5,751 bases of DNA from Thermoanaerobaculia bacterium. Lineage in GTDB: Bacteria; Acidobacteriota; Thermoanaerobaculia; UBA5066. The notes beneath the pieces were generated by a model. The model made no database searches and was not told where the DNA came from. It worked only from the letters and a program-made list of their open reading frames with translations. Position 1 is the stretch's first letter; every line of letters begins with the position of its first letter. A program made the position numbers and the translations under genes. The stretch is taken from the NCBI GenBank assembly GCA_017999215.1, contig JAGOBQ010000298.1, forward strand, positions 1 through 5,751, given 5' to 3'. Positions 1 through 5,725 of the stretch are shown here, piece by piece.

Positions 1-874
1 CGCGGGGGTCCTCCGTCACGAACGCCCAGACGTTCGCGGCGTAGCGCCCCGCCTTCGCGAAACGCCCCAACCCGTTCACGCGGTCGGCCCGGACGACCTG
101 CGAGAGCGGGAGCTCCTTCGTCAGGCCTCCCGCCGTCTCGAGGACGAGGACGGCCTTCACCCGGGCCCGGACGGCCTGCAGCTCGGCGAAGAGCCGCTCG
201 TACTCGGCCTGGAGCGCCCGCTCCTCCGTCTCGAGGGCCTCCCTCTTCTGCCCGCTCGCCGCCCCTTCGAGGTCGAGCTTCTTCCGCGCGAGGCGGAGCT
301 TCTCCTTCTCGAAGTTCACGGCCCCGATGGGGCCCCTCTCGAGCCGGAGCGCCTCCTCGTGGACCTCGCGCGCCCGCGGCAGGAGCTCGGCCACCTTCCG
401 CCACGAGGCCTCGCGCCCCGAGGCGAGGAGCGCCTCGCCGTCCCGGACCTCCTTCACCCAGCCGTAGAAGTCGCCCCACTCCCGCCGCTCGAGAACGACG
501 AGGTCGGCGGGCGTCGTTCGCGACCGGATGGCCGACTCGTCGACCCAGACGAAGTCCTCGCCGGTCAGGTCGCGGTTCCCCTGCTTGACCTTTATTCGCC
601 AGCGGTCCGCCGTCCCGGGGGCCGCGTCCGGGTCCGGGATCCTCTCCCGGGCCGCCACGCGCCCGGCAAGGGCGTGCCCGTCCTCGAGCGTGAAGAGGTG
701 GACGTCGGCCGGCCAGAAGAAGCCGAGGCCATTCGCGAGGACGAGCCAGAGCAGCCCGAACACCATCAGGACGGCGACGGCGAGGCCGCTTCCGGTCACC
801 CAGATGAAGGGCTCCCCGCTCCGGAAGGCGCCGCTCTTCCGCGCGAGGGACGGTCGTTCCCGGGACGCGCTCAT
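1..874 (-). CDS. pstA: Phosphate ABC transporter permease PstA, long form, N-terminal 291 codons (3' end beyond window edge)
   Basis: This is one of two inner-membrane permease subunits of the PstSCAB phosphate importer. The frame is open from ATG 874 to position 1 without a stop, so the gene continues outside the window. A short cytoplasmic N-terminus is followed by one membrane helix (about residues 24-48) ending in the GLGFFWP signature of long PstA proteins. A periplasmic segment follows (52-291): a small beta-rich part with the motifs GNRDLTGEDFVWV (99-111) and REWGDFYGW (131-139), then a charged, heptad-like helical stretch (about 158-242), then a conserved-looking closing part (YAANVWAFVTEDPR, 278-291). 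The permease core with its EAA loop should begin just past the edge. The start ATG overlaps the pstC stop as ATGA, with a weak AGGA site 7 nt upstream at 882-885, which suggests translational coupling. The family assignment rests on recalled resemblance to Pseudomonas and Vibrio long PstA proteins and on the operon position; the catalytic membrane core itself is not visible. Confidence 0.88.
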   Translation of the reverse strand, partial: MSASRERPSLARKSGAFRSGEPFIWVTGSGLAVAVLMVFGLLWLVLANGLGFFWPADVHLFTLEDGHALAGRVAARERIPDPDAAPGTADRWRIKVKQGNRDLTGEDFVWVDESAIRSRTTPADLVVLERREWGDFYGWVKEVRDGEALLASGREASWRKVAELLPRAREVHEEALRLERGPIGAVNFEKEKLRLARKKLDLEGAASGQKREALETEERALQAEYERLFAELQAVRARVKAVLVLETAGGLTKELPLSQVVRADRVNGLGRFAKAGRYAANVWAFVTEDPR

Positions 875-3138
875 TCGAAGGTCCTGTACTTCTTCCGGAG
901 CCGGAGCCTCACGAGCTCGGCCACCGTGTTGACGACGAAGGTCATCACGAAGAGGAGGAGGGCCGCGACGAAGAGGACCCGGAAGAGCGTCCCCCCCTCG
1001 GGGGCTTCCGGCAGCTCGACGGCGATGTTCGCCGAGAGCGCTCGGAAGCCGTTGAAGATCGACAGGTCCATGACGGGCGTGTTCCCCGTCGCCATCAGGA
1101 CGATCATCGTCTCGCCGACGGCGCGCCCGAACCCGATCATGATCGCGGAGAAGATCCCGGGCGAGGCCGTCGGCAGGACCGTCCGGAGGGCCGTCTGCCA
1201 GCGCGTCGCCCCGAGCGCGAGGGAGCCGGCGCTCAGCCCCGGCGGCACGGCCGAGATGGAGTCCTCCGCGACGGTGAAGATGATCGGGATGACCGCGAAG
1301 CCCATCGCGAGGCCCACGACGAGCGAGTTGCGCTGGTCGTACGTCAGCCCGAGCACCTCGAGGAGGAAGTGCCGGTAGTCGGCCCCGAGGAGGTACCGCT
1401 CGAAGCCCGCGCCGACCCAGAGGGAGGCCGCGCCGCCCGCCACGACGAGCGGCAGCAGGAGGAGCGCCTCCCATCCCGCCGGAATTCGTGCCCGGAGCCG
1501 CACCGGCAGCTTCCCCCAGACGACCGCCCCCAGCGCGGCGAACGCCGCGATGACGACGGGCATGACGAGGAGCCCGGGGACGATCCTCTCGACCATCGGC
1601 GCGAGCCAGAGGCCGGCGATGAAGCCGAGGACGACGCTCGGGAGGGCGGCCATCACCTCGACGACCGGCTTCACGACCGACCGGAGGCTCGGGTGCATGA
1701 ACTGCGCGGTGTAGAGCGCCGCCGCGAGCGCGAGCGGGATCGCGAGGACGAGGGCGTAGAAGGTCCCCTTCAGCGTGCCGTAGATGAGCGGCGTCAGGCT
1801 GAACTTCGCCTCGAAGTCGTCCGTGCCGCCCGTCGACTGCCAGACGTAGTCGGGCCGGCCGTAGCCCTCGTACCAGACCTTCCCGAAGAGCGAGCGCCAG
1901 GTCACCTCGGGATGCGGGTTCCTCAGCTCGAAGTGGTGGAGCCGTCCGTCCTCCGCCACCGCGAGGACTCCGTCCGCCTTCGGCGCGAAGGCGACGGCGG
2001 CGAGCGGCGCGGTCCCGGCGGAGAGCGCGAGGAGCGTCTTGCCGGTCGTGGCGTAGTGGACCGCGAGAGAGCCCGCGGCGTCGGCGGTGACGAAGCCCTT
2101 GTCCCTCCGTGACGGGGAGAAGGCGGTCACGGCCGCGCCGTGGCTCCGGAAGTCGTGGATCCGCATCAGCCGGCGCGTGTCCCCGCTCTCGGAGGGGACG
2201 ACCTGCCAGGAGGCGACCCGGCCCGCGGCGTCCCCCGAGACGAGCGTCCGGTCACCGTTCAGGAATCCGAGGACCGTCACCTCGCGGCCTCCGCTCGAGG
2301 CCGGAACGGTCTCCTCCTGCTTCGGGCTCTGCTCGTCCCTCAGGTCGAGCCGGACGATCTCCCCGGCCGACGTGCCGGCGAAGACGTCCTGGCCCCGCAC
2401 GTCGAGCGCGAGCGTCCGGATCTCTCCGCGGGCCTCGATCGGGAGGACGACCGAGCGGGTCTCGCGCGTCGTCTCGCCCATCAGGCTCGTCCTCTCGGTC
2501 ACCCGGACGAGAGTGATCTCCCGCGGCCCCGTCGCCGCGAGCGCGATCGGGCCGTCGGGCCCTCGAACGTACTTGAAGACCGCGACGGGCATTCCGCCCG
2601 CGTTCACCGTCACCGGCTCCCCGGGGCGGACGACCGGCGTCACGCGCCGCTTGCCGTCCTCGTACGCGACCTCCGTCGAGACCTCCACGGGATAGAGGCG
2701 CCCGTCCGAGAGGCCGAGGACGATCAGCTCCGGCTCCGGCGCGCCGGCCTTCACGACCGTCCCGTCGCCGAGAGCCGGGAGCTCCCGCGTGAAGAGCTCT
2801 CCTCCGGCGACCGGAAGCCCGACGAGACCCGCCTGCGTCGCGACGAACGCCTCCTCGCGGTACTCGTCGACGGAGAGGGCGAGCGGTACGGCCCCGGCCG
2901 GGAGGCTCGCGGCCGGGACCGCGTCCGCGGAAGGGGGAACGAAGAGGGGCCAGACGACCGCCACGATCACGAAGAGGATCGCGAGGATCGCCGCGATGAT
3001 CGCCACGCCCGAGAGCGTGACGAACCGGGCGGCGAAGCGATCCGCGAGGAGGCGCCTCCCGAGCGGGCGGGACGTCCCCGTCGCCCTCGCGGGCGCGTGG
3101 GGGCCGTCCTTGGCGCCGCTCTCGATCGTGACGGACAC
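871..3138 (-). CDS. pstC: Phosphate ABC transporter permease PstC, long form with periplasmic propeller-like domain
   Basis: Inner-membrane permease that pairs with PstA to form the phosphate channel of the Pst importer. The start is GTG at 3138, with a GGAGG ribosome site at 3146-3150, 7 nt upstream, and 16 nt after the pstS stop. It is 755 aa against about 320 in E. coli. Order: basic cytoplasmic N-terminus; membrane helix about 40-66; periplasmic region about 67-440 with repeated hydrophobic/D-x-x-G/hydrophobic units like beta-propeller blades; a linker (DFEAKFSLTP, 441-450); then the permease core 451-745. The core shows LIYGTLKGTFYA (451-462), the ALPSVVLGFIAGLWLAP segment (498-514), an EAA-type loop for docking PstB (about 637-656, with Gly643 and Leu-Pro 655-656), and GRAVGET (671-677), whose Arg and Glu correspond to residues shown by mutation to matter in E. 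coli PstC. Two extra hydrophobic segments (about 520-542 and 557-578) sit inside the core. Long PstC proteins are known from Pseudomonas and Vibrio; the role of the extra domain is, as far as I know, undefined. Confidence 0.95.
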   Translation of the reverse strand: MSVTIESGAKDGPHAPARATGTSRPLGRRLLADRFAARFVTLSGVAIIAAILAILFVIVAVVWPLFVPPSADAVPAASLPAGAVPLALSVDEYREEAFVATQAGLVGLPVAGGELFTRELPALGDGTVVKAGAPEPELIVLGLSDGRLYPVEVSTEVAYEDGKRRVTPVVRPGEPVTVNAGGMPVAVFKYVRGPDGPIALAATGPREITLVRVTERTSLMGETTRETRSVVLPIEARGEIRTLALDVRGQDVFAGTSAGEIVRLDLRDEQSPKQEETVPASSGGREVTVLGFLNGDRTLVSGDAAGRVASWQVVPSESGDTRRLMRIHDFRSHGAAVTAFSPSRRDKGFVTADAAGSLAVHYATTGKTLLALSAGTAPLAAVAFAPKADGVLAVAEDGRLHHFELRNPHPEVTWRSLFGKVWYEGYGRPDYVWQSTGGTDDFEAKFSLTPLIYGTLKGTFYALVLAIPLALAAALYTAQFMHPSLRSVVKPVVEVMAALPSVVLGFIAGLWLAPMVERIVPGLLVMPVVIAAFAALGAVVWGKLPVRLRARIPAGWEALLLLPLVVAGGAASLWVGAGFERYLLGADYRHFLLEVLGLTYDQRNSLVVGLAMGFAVIPIIFTVAEDSISAVPPGLSAGSLALGATRWQTALRTVLPTASPGIFSAIMIGFGRAVGETMIVLMATGNTPVMDLSIFNGFRALSANIAVELPEAPEGGTLFRVLFVAALLLFVMTFVVNTVAELVRLRLRKKYRTFE

Positions 3139-3145
3139 GTCGGGG

Positions 3146-3150
3146 CCTCC
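3146..3150 (-). promoter_or_regulatory. Ribosome binding site supporting the GTG start of pstC
   Basis: GGAGG on the minus strand, 7 nt upstream of GTG 3138, inside the 16-nt pstS-pstC gap. No ATG offers an alternative start before the first membrane helix: the stretch from residue 2 to 66 contains no Met. The non-ATG start is therefore well supported. Confidence 0.8.
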
Positions 3151-3154
3151 GCTC

Positions 3155-4120
3155 TTACTTGAGGAGCTTTGCGAGCTCTTCCTGCTCGATCTTCGCCGGG
3201 AGCGGGAAGTAGCCGTCCTTGACGACGACCTCCTGGCCGTCCCGCGAGAGGACGAGCTTGAGGAACTCCCCGACGATCGGGTCGAGCGGCTTGCCGGGGG
3301 CCTTGTTCACGTAAACGTAGAGGAAGCGCGCGAGCGGGTAGTTGCCGGAGTAGGCCTCCTCGGGGGTGGCCGGGTGGCACTTGTCGCCCGGCTTCGCCGC
3401 GAGCGGGAGCGCCCGGACGCCCGCCGTCGCGTAGCCGATGCCGGAGTACCCCATGGCGAACCGGTCGACGGTGACCCCCTGGACGACGGAGGCCGAGCCG
3501 GGCTGCTCCTTCACCTCGTCCTTGTAGTCGCCGTTCTTCAGGACGTGCTCCTTGAAGAAGCCGTAGGTGCCCGAGGCCGAGTTTCGTCCGAAGAGGCTGA
3601 CCGGACGGTTCGCCCAGTCGCCCGTCAGGCCGAGCTGGCCCCACGTCTTGACGTTCTCCTTGTAGCCGGCCCGCCGGGACTTCGAGAAGGCGGCGTCGAC
3701 CTGCGGCATCGTCATGCAGGCGATGGGATTGTCCTTGTTGACGAAGACGGCGAGCGCGTCCACGGCGACGCGGACCTGCGTCGGCTTGTAGCCGAACTTC
3801 TTCTCGAACTCGTCGATCTCGCTCCCCTTCATTGCGCGCGACATCGGCCCGAGCTGGGCCGTGGCTGAGATGAGCGCAGGCGGAGCCGTCGAGGAGCCCT
3901 TCCCCTCGATCTGGATCTTCACGTTCGGGTACATCCTGTTGAATTTCTCGGCCCAGAGCGTCATCAGGTTGTTCAGCGAATCGGAGCCGATCGAGCTGAC
4001 GTTCCCCGAGACCCCGGAAACGGCCTTGTAGGGCTTGATGGCCGGGTCGACCTGGATCGTCTGCGCGGCGGCCGTGCCGGCGAGCAGCGCGGCGGCGGCG
4101 AGGGTGGCGGTCTTCTTCAT
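3155..4120 (-). CDS. pstS: Periplasmic phosphate-binding protein PstS
   Basis: Periplasmic receptor that captures inorganic phosphate and delivers it to PstC/PstA. It is 321 aa, a normal length for the family. A signal peptide spans 1-19 with likely cleavage AAA|QT and no lipobox cysteine, so the mature protein is free in the periplasm. Binding-site motifs of the PstS fold are present: IGSDSLNNL (44-52), EGKGSSTAP (72-80), MSR (93-95), D121 in the VAVDALAVFVNKDNP strand region, and the FGRNSASGTYGFF loop (177-189), whose Arg, Ser, Gly and Thr normally contact phosphate. Two Met codons, at 4126 and 4120, are possible. The AAGGAGG site (4127-4133) directly abuts the first but lies 6 nt from the second, so 4120 is chosen. 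The open frame runs on upstream to about 5569, but that part lies antisense to the porin gene and is not coding. It is the first gene of the pst operon and is transcribed away from the porin. Confidence 0.96.
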   Translation of the reverse strand: MKKTATLAAAALLAGTAAAQTIQVDPAIKPYKAVSGVSGNVSSIGSDSLNNLMTLWAEKFNRMYPNVKIQIEGKGSSTAPPALISATAQLGPMSRAMKGSEIDEFEKKFGYKPTQVRVAVDALAVFVNKDNPIACMTMPQVDAAFSKSRRAGYKENVKTWGQLGLTGDWANRPVSLFGRNSASGTYGFFKEHVLKNGDYKDEVKEQPGSASVVQGVTVDRFAMGYSGIGYATAGVRALPLAAKPGDKCHPATPEEAYSGNYPLARFLYVYVNKAPGKPLDPIVGEFLKLVLSRDGQEVVVKDGYFPLPAKIEQEELAKLLK

Positions 4121-4126
4121 CTGCAT

Positions 4127-4133
4127 CCTCCTT
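4127..4133 (-). promoter_or_regulatory. Ribosome binding site deciding the pstS start
   Basis: AAGGAGG on the minus strand, a near-perfect anti-Shine-Dalgarno match. The spacing is 6 nt to ATG 4120 and 0 nt to the in-frame ATG 4126. This selects 4120 and gives a signal peptide beginning MKKTATLAAA. Confidence 0.85.
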
Positions 4134-4180
4134 CGGGATTCCGAACCGACGGGGAGTCTTCCCGAGGGCGGCCGGGACGT

Positions 4181-4208
4181 TGTTATGCCCGGGTTAAATC
4201 CATGTGAA
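4181..4208 (-). promoter_or_regulatory. Candidate Pho box upstream of pstS: three half-sites at 11-bp spacing
   Basis: Read on the minus strand, TTCACA (4208-4203), TTAACC (4197-4192) and ATAACA (4186-4181) are separated by exactly 5 bp each, a period of 11 bp. Tandem half-sites at 11 bp are the hallmark of PhoB/PhoP boxes: CTGTCAT repeats in E. coli, and a core near TT(A/C/T)A(C/T)A in Bacillus. The first half-site fits the Bacillus-type core fully and the others each miss one base; resemblance to the E. coli consensus is weak. The array ends 60 bp before the pstS start. A sigma70-like reading also exists in the same DNA: TTCACA at 4208-4203 as -35, with TAACAA (4185-4180, 17-bp spacer) or CATAAC (4187-4182, 15-bp spacer) as a poor -10. 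Its position in front of a pst operon supports a regulatory role; binding is inferred. Confidence 0.55.
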
Positions 4209-4232
4209 GCGCCCTCGCCGGCGTCGCTTCTC

Positions 4233-4260
4233 CTTACAAATCCTTCATACCGCCTCAACC
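4233..4260 (+). promoter_or_regulatory. Candidate Pho box upstream of the porin gene: half-sites at 11-bp spacing
   Basis: On the plus strand CTTACA (4233-4238), TTCATA (4244-4249) and a weaker TCAACC (4255-4260) recur every 11 bp. Against the core TT(A/C/T)A(C/T)A they match 5, 6 and 4 of 6 positions. The 18 bases at 4231-4248 match the E. coli Pho box CTGTCATAAATCTGTCAT at 11 positions, including the AAAT spacer. The array lies 118 bp upstream of the porin start and points toward it, 24 bp from the oppositely oriented array for pstS. No convincing -10 hexamer is visible in the GC-rich DNA downstream, so the promoter itself cannot be placed. Confidence 0.42.
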
Positions 4261-4365
4261 CGACCCACCCGCTCGCTTCGGAGACTCCGCCCGGCCCGGA
4301 CGGTTTCCGCAGGCGCGGCCCCTCCGGCGGCCCTCCGAGACATCGCCCTTCCCGGTCGGATCTGA

Positions 4366-4371
4366 AAGGAG
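4366..4371 (+). promoter_or_regulatory. Ribosome binding site of the porin gene
   Basis: AAGGAG with a 7-nt spacer to ATG 4379. A second in-frame ATG at 4388 would be 16 nt away, so 4379 is preferred. Both starts keep the same signal peptide core. Confidence 0.75.
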
Positions 4372-4378
4372 AGACGGA

Positions 4379-5701
4379 ATGAGCCCCATGCTTCGACGCG
4401 TCCACGGAATCGCCCTGGCGGGCCTTCTCATGCTCGCCGGCGCCGCGCAGGCCCAGGTGAACCTCCTCTGGTACAAGGAGGTCGTCAAGGACGGCCGGAT
4501 CTACGTCTTCAACGACCCGAACGAGTTCGCGGCCTGGCAGAGCTCCGGCGAGCTCGGCAAGTCGATCTCGAAGATCGGCTTCGGCCCGAACGGCGAGACC
4601 GTCGTCTTCGACAACGAGGCGGCCCTCGACCTCTACGTCTTCAAGCACGGCAGGGAGCCGGAGGTCCGTCCCTACTCTGCGCCCAAACCCCCGAAGCCGG
4701 TCCCGCCCACGACCCTCAAGATCGGGGACGGCGAGCTGAAGTTCGGCGGCCTCCTCCAGGGCTGGTACGTGATGGATGACTCGGCGACCGGGAGCGGCTC
4801 GAGCCAGCTCGGCAACTCCACCGGCGTGAACACCTTCCGCCTGCGCCGCGCCGAGATCAAGCTCTCGGGCAAGGTGACCCCGGAGTGGGGTTTCGAGGTC
4901 ATGATCGACCCGACGAAGAGCCCGAGCGTCACCGCCGGAGCCGACGGCAAGATCCTCCAGGACTTCGCGATCACGTTCGCCGGCCTCAAGGGCCACGACT
5001 TCCAGCTGGGCCAGAAGAAGGTCTGGCTCATGGAGGAAGGGAACCGTTCCTCCTCGGCCCTCGACTTCGCCGAGCGCTCTCTCGTCGCCCGCCAGTTCTC
5101 CGACAAGCGCGAGCTCGGCCTCTTCTGGAAGGCCGACTGGAGCCCCATGGTGACGACCGGCGTGTCGGTGACCCAGGGGACGACGCTCAACAACAACGAC
5201 AACAACGACGCCCTCAACTTCAACGCGCGCCTCGACGTGAAGCCGACGAAGGGGCTCGTCGTCGGCGCCTCGGGCGGCTACAGCGCCGGCGAGGGGGCCG
5301 CCTACCTCGGCCGCGAGCGGTACGCGGCGCACGTCCGCTGGGAAGGAACCGAGGAGCTCCCTCTCGGTTTCCGCTTCGAGTACGCCGAGGGGCGTGACGA
5401 GCAGGCCTCGGGCGGCGTCGTGACGAAGCTGAAGCGGAACGGCTGGTACGGCACCGTCCTCTACACGTTCGCGAAGAAGTACCAGCTCGCCGCCCGGTAC
5501 GAGGAGCTCGACCGGGACGAGGACTCCGCGACGGACAACAAGCTCAGGATCCTCACCGGGGGCTTTCACTACTTCATCAAGGGGAACAACGCGAACCTGA
5601 AGCTGAACGTCGAGTCGATCGAGGACGACGGCCGCTCGGTGGGCGGCGTCCTCGACGAGAAGTACCTCCAGGCCGTCGTCGCGGCCCAGATCTCGTTCTA
5701 G
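4379..5701 (+). CDS. Phosphate-selective porin O/P-type outer-membrane porin with N-terminal periplasmic module
   Basis: Outer-membrane beta-barrel predicted to let phosphate or similar anions into the periplasm. It is 440 aa. A signal peptide spans 1-25 with cleavage AQA|QV. Residues 26-99 form a compact alpha/beta-looking module outside the barrel, followed by a Pro-rich linker (about 100-110). The barrel (about 111-440) shows alternating amphipathic strands such as ELKFGGLLQGWYV (119-131), NTFRLRRAEIKLSGKV (151-166), FQLGQKKVW (208-216), KKYQLAARYEELDRD (366-380) and NANLKLNVE (404-412). It ends in QISF, the terminal Phe being the usual signal for outer-membrane barrel insertion. The RRAEIKLSG, ARQFSDKRELGLFW and KGNNANLKLNV patterns recall the OprO/OprP porin family. 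That family also has members for polyphosphate and other substrates, so phosphate specificity rests mainly on the divergent position next to pstS and the paired Pho-like sites. No pore-lining Arg ladder can be assigned by eye. I give no gene symbol because OprP and OprO cannot be distinguished. Confidence 0.85.
   Translation: MSPMLRRVHGIALAGLLMLAGAAQAQVNLLWYKEVVKDGRIYVFNDPNEFAAWQSSGELGKSISKIGFGPNGETVVFDNEAALDLYVFKHGREPEVRPYSAPKPPKPVPPTTLKIGDGELKFGGLLQGWYVMDDSATGSGSSQLGNSTGVNTFRLRRAEIKLSGKVTPEWGFEVMIDPTKSPSVTAGADGKILQDFAITFAGLKGHDFQLGQKKVWLMEEGNRSSSALDFAERSLVARQFSDKRELGLFWKADWSPMVTTGVSVTQGTTLNNNDNNDALNFNARLDVKPTKGLVVGASGGYSAGEGAAYLGRERYAAHVRWEGTEELPLGFRFEYAEGRDEQASGGVVTKLKRNGWYGTVLYTFAKKYQLAARYEELDRDEDSATDNKLRILTGGFHYFIKGNNANLKLNVESIEDDGRSVGGVLDEKYLQAVVAAQISF
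5189..5209 (+). repeat. Short in-frame AAC/GAC microrepeat in the porin
   Basis: A 9-bp unit AACAACGAC occurs twice in tandem (5192-5209), preceded by one more AAC. It encodes NNNDNND (residues 271-277) between two predicted beta strands, so it probably lies in an extracellular loop or turn. Being a multiple of three, changes in copy number would keep the reading frame. Confidence 0.6.
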
Positions 5702-5725
5702 CTCCCGCTCCCGGAAATCCTCTCG

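Noticed and set aside
2967..3644. Second minus-strand frame over pstS and the start of pstC, 225 aa
   Set aside because: Out-of-frame shadow of pstS and pstC, rich in Arg/Gly/Pro, with no independent support.
359..3868. Several long plus-strand open frames opposite pstA, pstC and pstS
   Set aside because: They are antisense shadows produced by high GC at third codon positions. Their translations are Arg/Pro/Glu-rich with no recognisable domain, while the minus-strand frames give clear Pst proteins.
4180..4208. A plain sigma70 promoter (TTCACA, 17-bp spacer, TAACAA) for pstS as the sole explanation
   Set aside because: The -10 match is only 3 of 6, and the same bases are better explained as 11-bp-spaced half-sites. 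It is kept only as an alternative in the feature entry.
4279..4289. Small inverted repeat CGGAG/CTCCG around the AGACTCC element on the plus strand
   Set aside because: Only 5 bp with a 1-nt centre; hairpins this short are common by chance in GC-rich DNA, and the minus-strand counterpart does not have the same symmetry.
4035..4382. Plus-strand 115-aa frame crossing the pstS signal peptide region and the intergenic DNA
   Set aside because: It overlaps the pstS 5' end antisense, ends at the porin start, shows no domain, and I see no ribosome site that supports it.
4255..5397. Minus-strand frames (4255-4488, 4672-5223) and the plus +1 frame (4885-5397) over the porin
   Set aside because: They are shadows of the porin gene, which has a signal peptide, beta strands, a terminal Phe and a good ribosome site.
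4121..5569. Open reading frame continuing upstream of pstS on the minus strand to about 5569, giving an 804-aa protein
   Set aside because: The extra part runs antisense through the porin gene and the intergenic region, is Arg/Glu/Val-rich low-complexity sequence, and the signal peptide plus AAGGAGG site place the true start at 4120.
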